NCBI GenBank assembly: GCA_000403215.2
Contig: KE159527.1
Coordinates: 382,114-446,113 of the forward strand
Reading direction: 5' to 3'
Length of the DNA stretch: 64,000 bases
Origin: Lachnospiraceae bacterium A4
Lineage (GTDB): Bacteria > Bacillota > Clostridia > Lachnospirales > Lachnospiraceae
Shown here: positions 27,103 to 35,042 of the stretch, piece after piece
Numbering within the stretch: the stretch's first letter is position 1
Layout of the letters: each line of letters begins with the position of its first letter
The notes under the pieces: model-generated
What the model was told of the DNA's origin: nothing
Database searches by the model: none
Seen by the model: the letters and a program-made list of their open reading frames with translations, nothing else
Position numbers and translations under genes: made by a program

Positions 27103-28607
27103 ATGAGAGAATTTTTTTTTAATTCTATTCTGTCAATCTTCCCATTTGCTGTTAATGGCATTTTATCCAGTCTTATGATACGATTTGGAAGCATGTATCC
27201 CGGAAGCATGTCTTTTATTGCGTTTTTCACCTCTTTGTGCGTGCTGTTTCCGGTATAATAAAGCACTATTTTATCCCGATTCCCATCATAAATACATCCT
27301 GCCAGTTCAACTTCTTCTAGCATATTGGCATATGCCTCAATCTCACCTAACTCGATTCTATGTCCCATATGTTTAATCTGGGAATCCTTTCTGGATACAA
27401 ACACAAGCTCACCATATTTATTGAATTGTCCAATATCCCCTGTTTTGTAGACAATCTCAGGATAAGCATCATTTAAAGGGTTTTGGACAAAGGCATTTCT
27501 TGTTCTTTCCATGTCTTTATAATATCCATGTGAGACGCCTGTACCTCTGATATATATTTCTCCGCATTCACCATCTTTCGCTTCTTCATTGTTTTCATTT
27601 ATTAATAATATTGCTGTATTTTTAAACGGTTTTCCTATTGGTATCACTTCATCGGCGTGAATTTCCCGTTCTATCTTATAATAGCAGCAGACTCCTGTCC
27701 CCTCTGTCGGACCATACAGATTCACAAACACTGCATTAGGCAAAACTTTTTTCCAACGGTTAAACTGCTTTACAGGAAATACTTCACCTGCAAATGCAAC
27801 TGTATGTAAATATTTCGGAACTGCTTCATCAAAAGTTCCCAATGATGAAATCATTGTCAGCGCTGAAACTACCCAGCATATTGTATTAATCTGATACTTG
27901 TTAAGAAATTCTACCAGCTTTATCGGAAACAAAAACAAGTCTCTCGGCAACAAATATGTCGTAGCGCCAAACTTTAGTGTCGGATAAATTTCTTTTAGGC
28001 ATGCATCAAAATACAATGGTGCCTGATTGCCAAATACTGTATCTTCCCCAAATGCCAGCACCTCCGAAAGCTGCTCAATATAATCAATAATGCTCCGATG
28101 ACATCCTGTTACTCCTTTCGGAATCCCTGTGGAACCGGACGTGAATACAACATAGACAAGATCTGTATCTATAGCAGAATCCCGCACGCACGCCAATGCC
28201 TGATCATCTATCTGGGTCTCACATATATCATCATAGACAATGATCTCTCCCTCAAACTCAAACTCCTTTGCAGTCTCAAAAGTATCTCTGTCACAGATCA
28301 TCATCTTAGCGCTCAGATTTTTAATAATTAATTCAATCCTCATCTTTGGCATTTCTGCGTCCATGGGCACATAAAAACATCCTGCTGCCACTACTCCATA
28401 AAATGCTGTTACCATTTTAGGATGTTTGTTCATAAAAACCACAATGGGTTCTTTATAATTTCCCTTCTGATATATCCATGTTCCAACAGCCCTGCTCAAA
28501 TCAAAAACCTCGCGGAAAGTTAATTTATCTATACCATCAGAAAATGCAATTTTATCTGGTTTGCTGTTTACAATCTCGTCTAAATAATCTAATACATTGT
28601 TTTGCAT
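27099..28607 (-). CDS. Amino-acid adenylating enzyme (DltA/NRPS A-domain-like), stand-alone
   Basis: This 502-residue AMP-forming ligase activates an amino acid with ATP and should load it on the carrier protein at 32789-33019. The motifs are in order: FTSGSTGIPKGV (155-166), YGPTE (298-302), YKTGDIG, GHRIELGEIE, and the catalytic Lys in TANGKID. The frame opens at 28658, but ATG 28607 fits the family N-terminus and avoids overlap. The inferred specificity positions are Asp201, Ala202, Lys205, Cys244, Ala271, Ala273, Leu297, Gly305 and Val306. They differ from DltA, which has a Cys where Ala273 is. A pocket Lys suggests an acidic side chain. It is flanked by a racemase gene 5 bp upstream. Confidence 0.88.
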   Translation of the reverse strand: MQNNVLDYLDEIVNSKPDKIAFSDGIDKLTFREVFDLSRAVGTWIYQKGNYKEPIVVFMNKHPKMVTAFYGVVAAGCFYVPMDAEMPKMRIELIIKNLSAKMMICDRDTFETAKEFEFEGEIIVYDDICETQIDDQALACVRDSAIDTDLVYVVFTSGSTGIPKGVTGCHRSIIDYIEQLSEVLAFGEDTVFGNQAPLYFDACLKEIYPTLKFGATTYLLPRDLFLFPIKLVEFLNKYQINTICWVVSALTMISSLGTFDEAVPKYLHTVAFAGEVFPVKQFNRWKKVLPNAVFVNLYGPTEGTGVCCYYKIEREIHADEVIPIGKPFKNTAILLINENNEEAKDGECGEIYIRGTGVSHGYYKDMERTRNAFVQNPLNDAYPEIVYKTGDIGQFNKYGELVFVSRKDSQIKHMGHRIELGEIEAYANMLEEVELAGCIYDGNRDKIVLYYTGNSTHKEVKNAIKDMLPGYMLPNRIIRLDKMPLTANGKIDRIELKKNSLM

Positions 28608-28612
28608 GATTG

Positions 28613-29329
28613 TTATAAGGTGATCAGTTTTCTGTATTCGGCTCTTAACCGTCCACACTTTTGTACAGTTTTTGCAGCCAGCACTTCCATAACATCAAGA
28701 TATCCTGTTCCAATTGGAAAGTCTTTTTTAATCAAAGACAATTCTGTACATGCCAAAATAACCACCTGTGCTCCTTTCTCATTCAACTCTGCGGACACGC
28801 GTCCAAACCTTTCTATGTCTACTGTTTTACCTTCCTTTATATCGTGATAAATCATATCTGTAATAATTTGTTGCATTTCTTTGTCTGGAATCTCACTGGA
28901 AATTCCATACCCTTCCAATACCCTTTGAAATATTTGACTTTGTATGGTTCCCTCTGTCGCTAAAATTCCCACATGCTTAATCCCCCTGTTCCAAAGGCAG
29001 ACTGCTGTTTCCTCAACGGCATTCATCACAGGCAGCCCCACTTCATCTTGTAACTCATCATGAAAAAAGTGTGCTGTGATACATGGAATCGCCAAAATTC
29101 CTGCCCCCAGCTGTTTTAACTGTTTTCCAGTCCATATCATTTCTGAAAGCGGGGACTGTACAGACTTTCCTAATATGTAATTCGTCCTGTCTGGTATGGA
29201 AGGTTTGCTGATCATGTAAATCTCCATATGTTCCTGATCTGTCCGTGCTTCGCTCATTTGTGTCAGCAATTGCATGAAATATGCTGTTGCCATGGGGCCC
29301 AATCCACCTATTATTCCTAATTTTTTCAT
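28613..29329 (-). CDS. Aspartate/glutamate racemase family protein
   Basis: This 238-residue cofactor-independent racemase inverts amino acids through two cysteines. The N-terminus GIIGGLGPMAT is typical of the YgeA/RacX/aspartate racemase branch. The first catalytic Cys is in PCITAHFF near 83-90 and the second in LACTEL near 195-200. The protein is cytosolic. It sits 5 bp before the adenylating enzyme, so it most likely supplies the D-form of the amino acid that the enzyme activates. Substrate range in this family reaches beyond Asp and Glu, so the amino acid is not fixed by homology. Confidence 0.9.
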   Translation of the reverse strand: MKKLGIIGGLGPMATAYFMQLLTQMSEARTDQEHMEIYMISKPSIPDRTNYILGKSVQSPLSEMIWTGKQLKQLGAGILAIPCITAHFFHDELQDEVGLPVMNAVEETAVCLWNRGIKHVGILATEGTIQSQIFQRVLEGYGISSEIPDKEMQQIITDMIYHDIKEGKTVDIERFGRVSAELNEKGAQVVILACTELSLIKKDFPIGTGYLDVMEVLAAKTVQKCGRLRAEYRKLITL

Positions 29330-29359
29330 GTTTTTACACGCTGCCTTCCTTACTACATG

Positions 29360-31201
29360 TTAAACAGAAAGATGGAACTGCTCACATAACATGGTAACTG
29401 TCATTACAATCAACAGATAATCAATCTCATAGGCTCCCATCAGTTTAAAATCATTCTGTCTGTACACATCCTTCATTTTTTTTACATAATTTAAATCAAA
29501 TAGATTATATTTTTTTATCATATCATCATTGAGCAATTCCCCCTTGCAGGATTTTTTTATCATTTCCGACATCCCCGGCGCCTGAAAAGGAAATTTCTTC
29601 CTTTTGAGAATTGCCTCCGGTACAATCCCCTCACCCGCTTTCTTTAATATGTACTTTTCATTCACTCCATTTAATTTATATTTATCTGGAATGCATGACA
29701 CAAAAGTCAACAGTTCCATATCAAGAAAAGGATGCCGCCCTTCCACTGAATGTGAAAAAAACATACGGTCTCCATGCTCTCCCAGCAAATGATCCGAAAG
29801 CCGGAGCTTATAGTCAATATAAGAACGTCTTTTTTGACTGCTAAGTCCCCTGACACGTTCTACATTGATTGGGCTATCCGCGATTGCAGAAAACTTTTCT
29901 GCCTCGCAGCGAATATCTGCACTATAGATTAGGTGATGCATTTTCTCTATTTCTGAATGATTGCGTTCATACCGAAAATATGGATCTCCCCATAATCTCT
30001 CATTCACCTCACACTCCTCAAGGGACATGACATTCTTCCGCATTCCACGAAACTGATCCACCATATATCCTACATAACCACAGAAAAATTCATCTGAGCC
30101 CTGTCCTGTCAGAACTGCTTTGGCTGGTGAATCCTTTACCAAAGCGGACAATAGATACGCTGCTACATCATAACTCTCCTTCAATCCGGCTTCAGCATGA
30201 TAGACAACCTGTCCCAGATTCTCCCATAAGTTTTCTTCTGTGATTCTTGTCCTATAATGTGTTGAATGTACACAATCACAAATGACTTTTTGAAACTGAC
30301 TTTCATCCAACTCATCAGAATCCATCTCAGCCGAAAAAGAATAAGAACTGTTCATCCCATATTGTGCTATGCAGCAGGCTACCATAGAACTGTCAAGACC
30401 GCCGGAAATATAAAACCCAATCGGCACATCCGCCACCAGTCTTCTGTCAATGGCATTCTTTAACAGCTCACGCAAGTTTTCGATATAATACTTTTCTCCC
30501 CTGTCCTTCTCCTCCTCTGTCTGATAAACCAAATCCCAGTATTCAATATCCTTTAATTCCCCGCCTATTCTGCTACAGATCATATGTCCACATGGCAGAG
30601 CGTAAATCCCTTCAAAAAATGTATTTGGAGAGATTACGCCGGGATAATTCATTAATTGATCCACCGCTTTTAAATTCAGCCTTCTGTTCACTCCGGGATA
30701 TTGTAAAATTGCCTTGATCTCAGAGGCGAATACCAGTTTTCCATTCACCACAGTATAAAACAACGGTGCAATACCAATTTGATCTCTTACCAGCAAGAAC
30801 TGTTGTAATTTATGGTCATACAATGCAATCGCAAACTGACCATTCAAATAGGATGGAAAATCCAGCCCCCATTCTTCATAAAGATGCAGAATAACCTCCA
30901 CATCTGTTTTGGTACGAAACAAATGTCCTTTCTCTTTCAATTCGGTGCGCAGCTTTTGAAAATTATAAATCTCCCCGTTGCAGACCATAGAAATTGTTTT
31001 ATCCTCATTTTGAATTGGCTGCATGCCACTTTCCAAATCAATAAAACTAAGACGGTTAAATCCGAGTGCTATTTCGTCCATCATTAAACTGCCGCTGCCA
31101 TCTGGTCCCCGGTGAAACATCGTCTTTAACATATTTTCCAAAATATACTTTTCATTCTTTTTATCATTCATCAGGTTAAATATTCCGCAAATTGCACACA
31201 T
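29360..31201 (-). CDS. asnB: Asparagine synthase (glutamine-hydrolysing) family
   Basis: ATG 31201 is chosen because the mature N-terminus must begin with the nucleophile (Met-Cys2: MCAICGIFNL). An in-frame TTG 18 bp upstream is rejected. The 613-residue product has the class II glutaminase domain (HRGPDGSG near 34-41) and the synthetase domain with PP-loop SGGLDSSM near 255-262. Normally it makes Asn from Asp, Gln and ATP. Here it lies within an amino-acid-loading cassette and next to the racemase. It could supply a cosubstrate or amidate an acidic residue on a surface polymer. Relatives in polysaccharide clusters amidate sugar acids. Confidence 0.9.
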   Translation of the reverse strand: MCAICGIFNLMNDKKNEKYILENMLKTMFHRGPDGSGSLMMDEIALGFNRLSFIDLESGMQPIQNEDKTISMVCNGEIYNFQKLRTELKEKGHLFRTKTDVEVILHLYEEWGLDFPSYLNGQFAIALYDHKLQQFLLVRDQIGIAPLFYTVVNGKLVFASEIKAILQYPGVNRRLNLKAVDQLMNYPGVISPNTFFEGIYALPCGHMICSRIGGELKDIEYWDLVYQTEEEKDRGEKYYIENLRELLKNAIDRRLVADVPIGFYISGGLDSSMVACCIAQYGMNSSYSFSAEMDSDELDESQFQKVICDCVHSTHYRTRITEENLWENLGQVVYHAEAGLKESYDVAAYLLSALVKDSPAKAVLTGQGSDEFFCGYVGYMVDQFRGMRKNVMSLEECEVNERLWGDPYFRYERNHSEIEKMHHLIYSADIRCEAEKFSAIADSPINVERVRGLSSQKRRSYIDYKLRLSDHLLGEHGDRMFFSHSVEGRHPFLDMELLTFVSCIPDKYKLNGVNEKYILKKAGEGIVPEAILKRKKFPFQAPGMSEMIKKSCKGELLNDDMIKKYNLFDLNYVKKMKDVYRQNDFKLMGAYEIDYLLIVMTVTMLCEQFHLSV

Positions 31202-31215
31202 ATCCTTTATTCCCT

Positions 31216-32784
31216 TCAAAATTGATTATATATAAACTGATTTGCATCATATCCTATGCCATATGCTCCCATGAGCAGCACAATCAAAAACAAACTATAC
31301 CACAATACAAAACGTATCGGATACGGCAGACGGGCAATCTGGGTTCTGACACTTCCCCCACGCTGAAGAAGGCTTACCATCACCATGATCAGTATCCCCA
31401 CAGACAAAATCAAATAATCGTATAAGGACAATCCCAGTTCTGCCAGAGAACCATCCAGCAAAATATTCCAGTTATGGACAGTTAAAATTGAACCAAACGC
31501 GCGAAATGTATCTAACACATTTTCATAACAATCAAAAAGATTTAAGCAGCAAACCAGCATAAAGGTACGTCCCATTTCAAATAATTGATATGCTTTGAAT
31601 CTCCTGAACATTGGATAGCGTACATGAAAACGCTCATATAGCGGTTCTAACTCTTCTGATACCATTAAGATAATCCAGTTCGCAATACCCCACACAACAA
31701 AATTCCAGCTTGCCCCATGCCAAATACCAGTGACAAACCATACAATAAAAGAAGCTATGTACACCGGCAGCCGTCTGCCCAATCTGTAAATTTTCCGCAT
31801 CATCTTACTGGACGAGACTGGATAAAAAATATAGTCCCTGAACCACGAGCACAACGAGATATGCCATCTGCGCCAATATTCTTTCAACGATTTGGAAAAA
31901 TAAGGCCGTATAAAGTTTTCCTGTACACGAATACCCATGGCTTCTGCAATACCGATCGTAATATCAATGCCACCTGTAAAATCTGCATATAACTCTATTG
32001 TGTAAAATAGCATCCCTATAAAACAGTAAGCACCACGATACTCACCTGTATTCTGAATAATCGTGCTGACTCCTGTCATGATGCGGTCTGCAATTACCAT
32101 CTTTTTAAAATATCCCCAGAGCATTCTCTGCAATCCCCTGCAAAAATTTTCTGCCTTAAAAGAATGCCCACCGTATAGTGTTTTTGACAGATCCCCATAG
32201 CGGCTGATAGGTCCCTGAATTACCTGTGGAAAAAAAGAAATAAACAAGGCAAACTTAAAAATATTTTTTTCTGCGGGTATCGTTGTGCGGTAAACATCGA
32301 TCAAATATCCCAATGCCTGAAATGTATAAAAAGAAATTCCCATAGGAAGGATTACTGTTAGAAAAGAAATCTGTCTATCATTTCCAGTACCCTTTAATAT
32401 CCAGTTAAAATTGGATATTAAAAAATTTCCGTATTTTACTACTGTAAGAATTCCTATATTTAACACAAGACCAACTATCAGCCATCGGAAACGCGTCTTC
32501 CCCCGTCTCTCCCTGTAAGCCTTCCGCTCCTCCTTCGTCATCTCTGTCTGATGTTCATTCAGATATTTTTTCTGTTGTAATGCATTGTGTTCTATATAGA
32601 TTGCACCAATATATACAGTGATTGTTGTCACTAAAATATACATCAGGTTTTTAATACCAGAAACACAATAAAACAAATAACTTGCCAACAGCAGAACCTG
32701 CCACTGAAATCTTTGGGGAATAAGATAATATACCAAAAATAATACAATCAGAAACCCAAAAAATGCATAGGAAACAAAAAGCAT
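31216..32784 (-). CDS. MBOAT family O-acyltransferase (DltB/AlgI-like)
   Basis: The 522-residue polytopic membrane protein carries the MBOAT segments FYTFQALGYLIDVYR, EYWRRWHISLCSWFRDYIFYP and FVTGIWHGASWNFVVWG, the last with the catalytic His. A basic loop of about 35 residues (near 75-105) lies early in the chain. It follows the carrier-protein gene by 4 bp, as dltB lies next to dltC in Dlt operons. It is therefore the likely transferase that moves the thioester-bound amino acid across the membrane or onto a surface acceptor. The gap to the asparagine synthase gene is 14 bp. Confidence 0.93.
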   Translation of the reverse strand: MLFVSYAFFGFLIVLFLVYYLIPQRFQWQVLLLASYLFYCVSGIKNLMYILVTTITVYIGAIYIEHNALQQKKYLNEHQTEMTKEERKAYRERRGKTRFRWLIVGLVLNIGILTVVKYGNFLISNFNWILKGTGNDRQISFLTVILPMGISFYTFQALGYLIDVYRTTIPAEKNIFKFALFISFFPQVIQGPISRYGDLSKTLYGGHSFKAENFCRGLQRMLWGYFKKMVIADRIMTGVSTIIQNTGEYRGAYCFIGMLFYTIELYADFTGGIDITIGIAEAMGIRVQENFIRPYFSKSLKEYWRRWHISLCSWFRDYIFYPVSSSKMMRKIYRLGRRLPVYIASFIVWFVTGIWHGASWNFVVWGIANWIILMVSEELEPLYERFHVRYPMFRRFKAYQLFEMGRTFMLVCCLNLFDCYENVLDTFRAFGSILTVHNWNILLDGSLAELGLSLYDYLILSVGILIMVMVSLLQRGGSVRTQIARLPYPIRFVLWYSLFLIVLLMGAYGIGYDANQFIYNQF

Positions 32785-32788
32785 GGTT

Positions 32789-33019
32789 TTAATTTTCCTC
32801 CTCCAGTTTCTGGATCAGGGCATATAAATTCTTTGCCGAATTAAAATTGTCAGGAATAATATATTTTGCCGAAATCGTCACATCAAACACTTCCCCAATT
32901 TCTGCAATCAATGTTACAATATCGAACGAATCTAATATCATGTCATTGATGAGTCTTTCCTGACTTAAAAAATCCACCTCTGGATGCAGGTTGTTTAAGA
33001 TTTCTAATAACTTTTCCAT
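32789..33019 (-). CDS. Acyl/D-alanyl carrier protein (DltC-like)
   Basis: This 76-residue four-helix carrier protein has the phosphopantetheine attachment Ser in LDSFDIV (near 30-36). ATG 33019 is chosen since AGGAG precedes it by 9 bp and the length then matches the family. An in-frame ATG at 33040 overlaps the lipoprotein stop. It should carry the amino acid activated by the enzyme at 27099-28607. The neighbours, MBOAT downstream and SGNH protein upstream, reproduce the Dlt set. Confidence 0.9.
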   Translation of the reverse strand: MEKLLEILNNLHPEVDFLSQERLINDMILDSFDIVTLIAEIGEVFDVTISAKYIIPDNFNSAKNLYALIQKLEEEN

Positions 33020-33032
33020 TCTTCTCGTCTCC

Positions 33033-33602
33033 TCATTCATCTAATATTGTTGTTTTATACTCTATAGAGGATACAAAATCCCCCTCTGTGATAAAACAGA
33101 GTTTCATGTCATCTTTGCAATATACTGTCATGCCATTTTCTTGTATTGAATCCCCTCCATAAGTCTCTGTCAGTTTTTCCACAGAATCACCAATCCCGAT
33201 TCCTTCCATCGTGGTAACCGTGTCGTCCTTAAACAGTACCGAAGAAATAAAATCTTCACCGTCTAAAGGATATGTATCCAATTCAAAACTGTTATAGGTG
33301 TATATTTTATCAATTCCGTCAAATGCACAGCTGGGTGCTTCAAAATATGAATTTGGCTCTCCTAACTGTTCTAAAACAGAATCAGCAGCAGAATCAATTT
33401 CTATCACCACATCATTATATACAAACACATAACCTTTATAATCTGCTGTTTCTCTTACAACACTTCCATCATTTTCTGACAGCTCCTGTATTGCAGCCTG
33501 CTCATTTTCAACAGTTTCATCCGAAACTGTTGTTTCGTTATTTCTGTCACTACAACCCGATACCAACAGAGAAAACAAAATTAATATCAATCCCTTTTTC
33601 AT
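33033..33602 (-). CDS. Lipoprotein
   Basis: The 189-residue lipoprotein has a signal peptide with lipobox LVSGC, so Cys17 should be lipidated. A Glu/Asn-rich linker runs to about 60. The rest is a small domain with two similar halves. Each has a strand, then an LEQLGEP or LTETYGG turn, which suggests an internal duplication. The family is not recognised. The start overlaps the SGNH gene's stop by 4 bp and the end lies just before the carrier protein, so it is part of the cassette. It may assist the transferase outside the membrane. Confidence 0.82.
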   Translation of the reverse strand: MKKGLILILFSLLVSGCSDRNNETTVSDETVENEQAAIQELSENDGSVVRETADYKGYVFVYNDVVIEIDSAADSVLEQLGEPNSYFEAPSCAFDGIDKIYTYNSFELDTYPLDGEDFISSVLFKDDTVTTMEGIGIGDSVEKLTETYGGDSIQENGMTVYCKDDMKLCFITEGDFVSSIEYKTTILDE

Positions 33603-34636
33603 TCTATGCTCCTTTCGTTCAGGCTCCTGTATTGTCTCTGCGCATCCATATCATACATTTTACGCTTCTCTTTCCATCCTTCAGCCAACTCAGGTACATT
33701 CCGCTTGTCGCTGACATTCGTGTTTTCTATCAGATACCTGCCTAAGTATTTTGTCAGCTTTTCCGCACCGGATAAATTCATATGAAGTCCCCCATCATAG
33801 GTATCCATACTGTAATCAATTCCTGTCTCTTCGATGTGTTCTAAAAAATTGATATAGAAAAGATTCTTTTCCTTAGCATAATCCTCTATCTGTTTTTCCC
33901 ATTCATCATACCAAAAAGGATATAGCGATGGCGCCTTAATCAACACGAGCTGGATATTATTTGTCTCACAAAGCTCCACAAGCCGATCGAGATACTGACA
34001 GGCGTTTTCTCCAAATTGATAGTTTCCCATAGGTTTTGCTTCAGGAATATTTTCAGCCGGCTTTACATCTACACGCATATAATACCCATTATGCGATACG
34101 AGTGGCTTCTCAAACATATATTTTATATCATCCTTGGATAGCTCACTCCACCTAGAATGATACCGCAGAATCGGAAATACATAATCCAGAAAATTTTCAC
34201 TGTCAGTCATCGAAGCTTTAATTGACTTTATCTTTGCCCATGACCATTCCATCCCATCCAGAGTCATCCTGTTATAAGCTTCTCTTTGTGGTTTATCAAC
34301 ATGCATTGACTGAACATTAAAAATAACTACTTTGGGAGTCTCATATCGCAATGTATCCTCCAACAAATAATACGACTGCCAGATCAATTGTTCAGCACTT
34401 CCTCTAATATAACTGTTAATTCCAAAATCATCCCATAAAACCTGCGGGGAAAAATTTTCATATACCTCACAGTCTCCAATAAAGATTACATCATGCTTTT
34501 TTTCCTGCTGATAATATTCTGCGATCATCGCCCCTTCCACGATATTTGATACATACTTTGGGAGAAGAAGCCTTTGCAGAAGATATAGACTTCCCACAAC
34601 AATAAATGCACTGAAAATAATCACTTTTTTATTCAT
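33599..34636 (-). CDS. SGNH-like membrane-anchored protein (DltD-like role), nucleophile position Cys
   Basis: ATG 34636 with upstream AAGG is chosen. The frame also opens at 34696 inside the zinc-ribbon gene. The 345-residue product has one N-terminal helix (4-22) and an extracellular SGNH-type fold. Block I reads FIGDCEVYENF (near 52-62), where the usual Ser of GDS is Cys56. The last block, DGGLHMNLSG, offers the Asp/His pair. In Dlt systems a membrane SGNH-like protein (DltD) is needed for the final transfer, and the order SGNH, lipoprotein, carrier, MBOAT here suggests the same job. Confidence 0.82.
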   Translation of the reverse strand: MNKKVIIFSAFIVVGSLYLLQRLLLPKYVSNIVEGAMIAEYYQQEKKHDVIFIGDCEVYENFSPQVLWDDFGINSYIRGSAEQLIWQSYYLLEDTLRYETPKVVIFNVQSMHVDKPQREAYNRMTLDGMEWSWAKIKSIKASMTDSENFLDYVFPILRYHSRWSELSKDDIKYMFEKPLVSHNGYYMRVDVKPAENIPEAKPMGNYQFGENACQYLDRLVELCETNNIQLVLIKAPSLYPFWYDEWEKQIEDYAKEKNLFYINFLEHIEETGIDYSMDTYDGGLHMNLSGAEKLTKYLGRYLIENTNVSDKRNVPELAEGWKEKRKMYDMDAQRQYRSLNERSIE

Positions 34637-34637
34637 T

Positions 34638-35042
34638 TTACCTTGGCGCCTCCATCCTGCTGCCACAGAACATGCAAAACTTATTTGCCGAATCATTCAT
34701 CTTTCCACAAACAGGGCAATCTGTCTCATCCTCTTTTCCTGATGGTCTGACGCTGTGTTGAACAGTCCAAACACCCACTGCCAAAAAAATACTGGCTGCC
34801 AGCAAAAATCCACCGTAAAACCTGCTTATTCTCCCAATCCAGACATCCGCATCCAACAGTCTGAGTCCCCATGTCTGACTAAACAGCCCAACTCCTGTCA
34901 GAAGCAGAATCACACCGCATAAAATTTCAACATACCCATATATACCTCCTGTTTTCTTACTCCGCGTTCTTTCGTGAACCGCCGAACTCCCTGAAGTAAT
35001 CAGCTGCTGGTTTTTTCGTTTCTTCTGTTTTAATTTCATCAT
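34638..35042 (-). CDS. Small membrane protein with C-terminal zinc ribbon
   Basis: The 134-residue frame has two membrane helices (about 38-57 and 74-92) and a C-terminal zinc ribbon CPVCGK...FCMFCGS (about 108-127). The start is uncertain. ATG 35042 has GGAG 6 bp upstream but lies 86 bp inside the preceding VWA gene. A much stronger AGGAGGT site sits just after the VWA stop, and the ATG behind it is in another frame. A one-base difference there would give a start reading MGYVEIL. It is probably a cytosolic-facing sensor or assembly factor of the operon. Confidence 0.65.
   Translation of the reverse strand: MMKLKQKKRKNQQLITSGSSAVHERTRSKKTGGIYGYVEILCGVILLLTGVGLFSQTWGLRLLDADVWIGRISRFYGGFLLAASIFLAVGVWTVQHSVRPSGKEDETDCPVCGKMNDSANKFCMFCGSRMEAPR

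Noticed and set aside
27099-33019. Naming the cassette dltABCD
   Set aside because: The adenylating pocket differs from DltA, and a racemase and amidotransferase are inserted, so D-alanine specificity is not supported.
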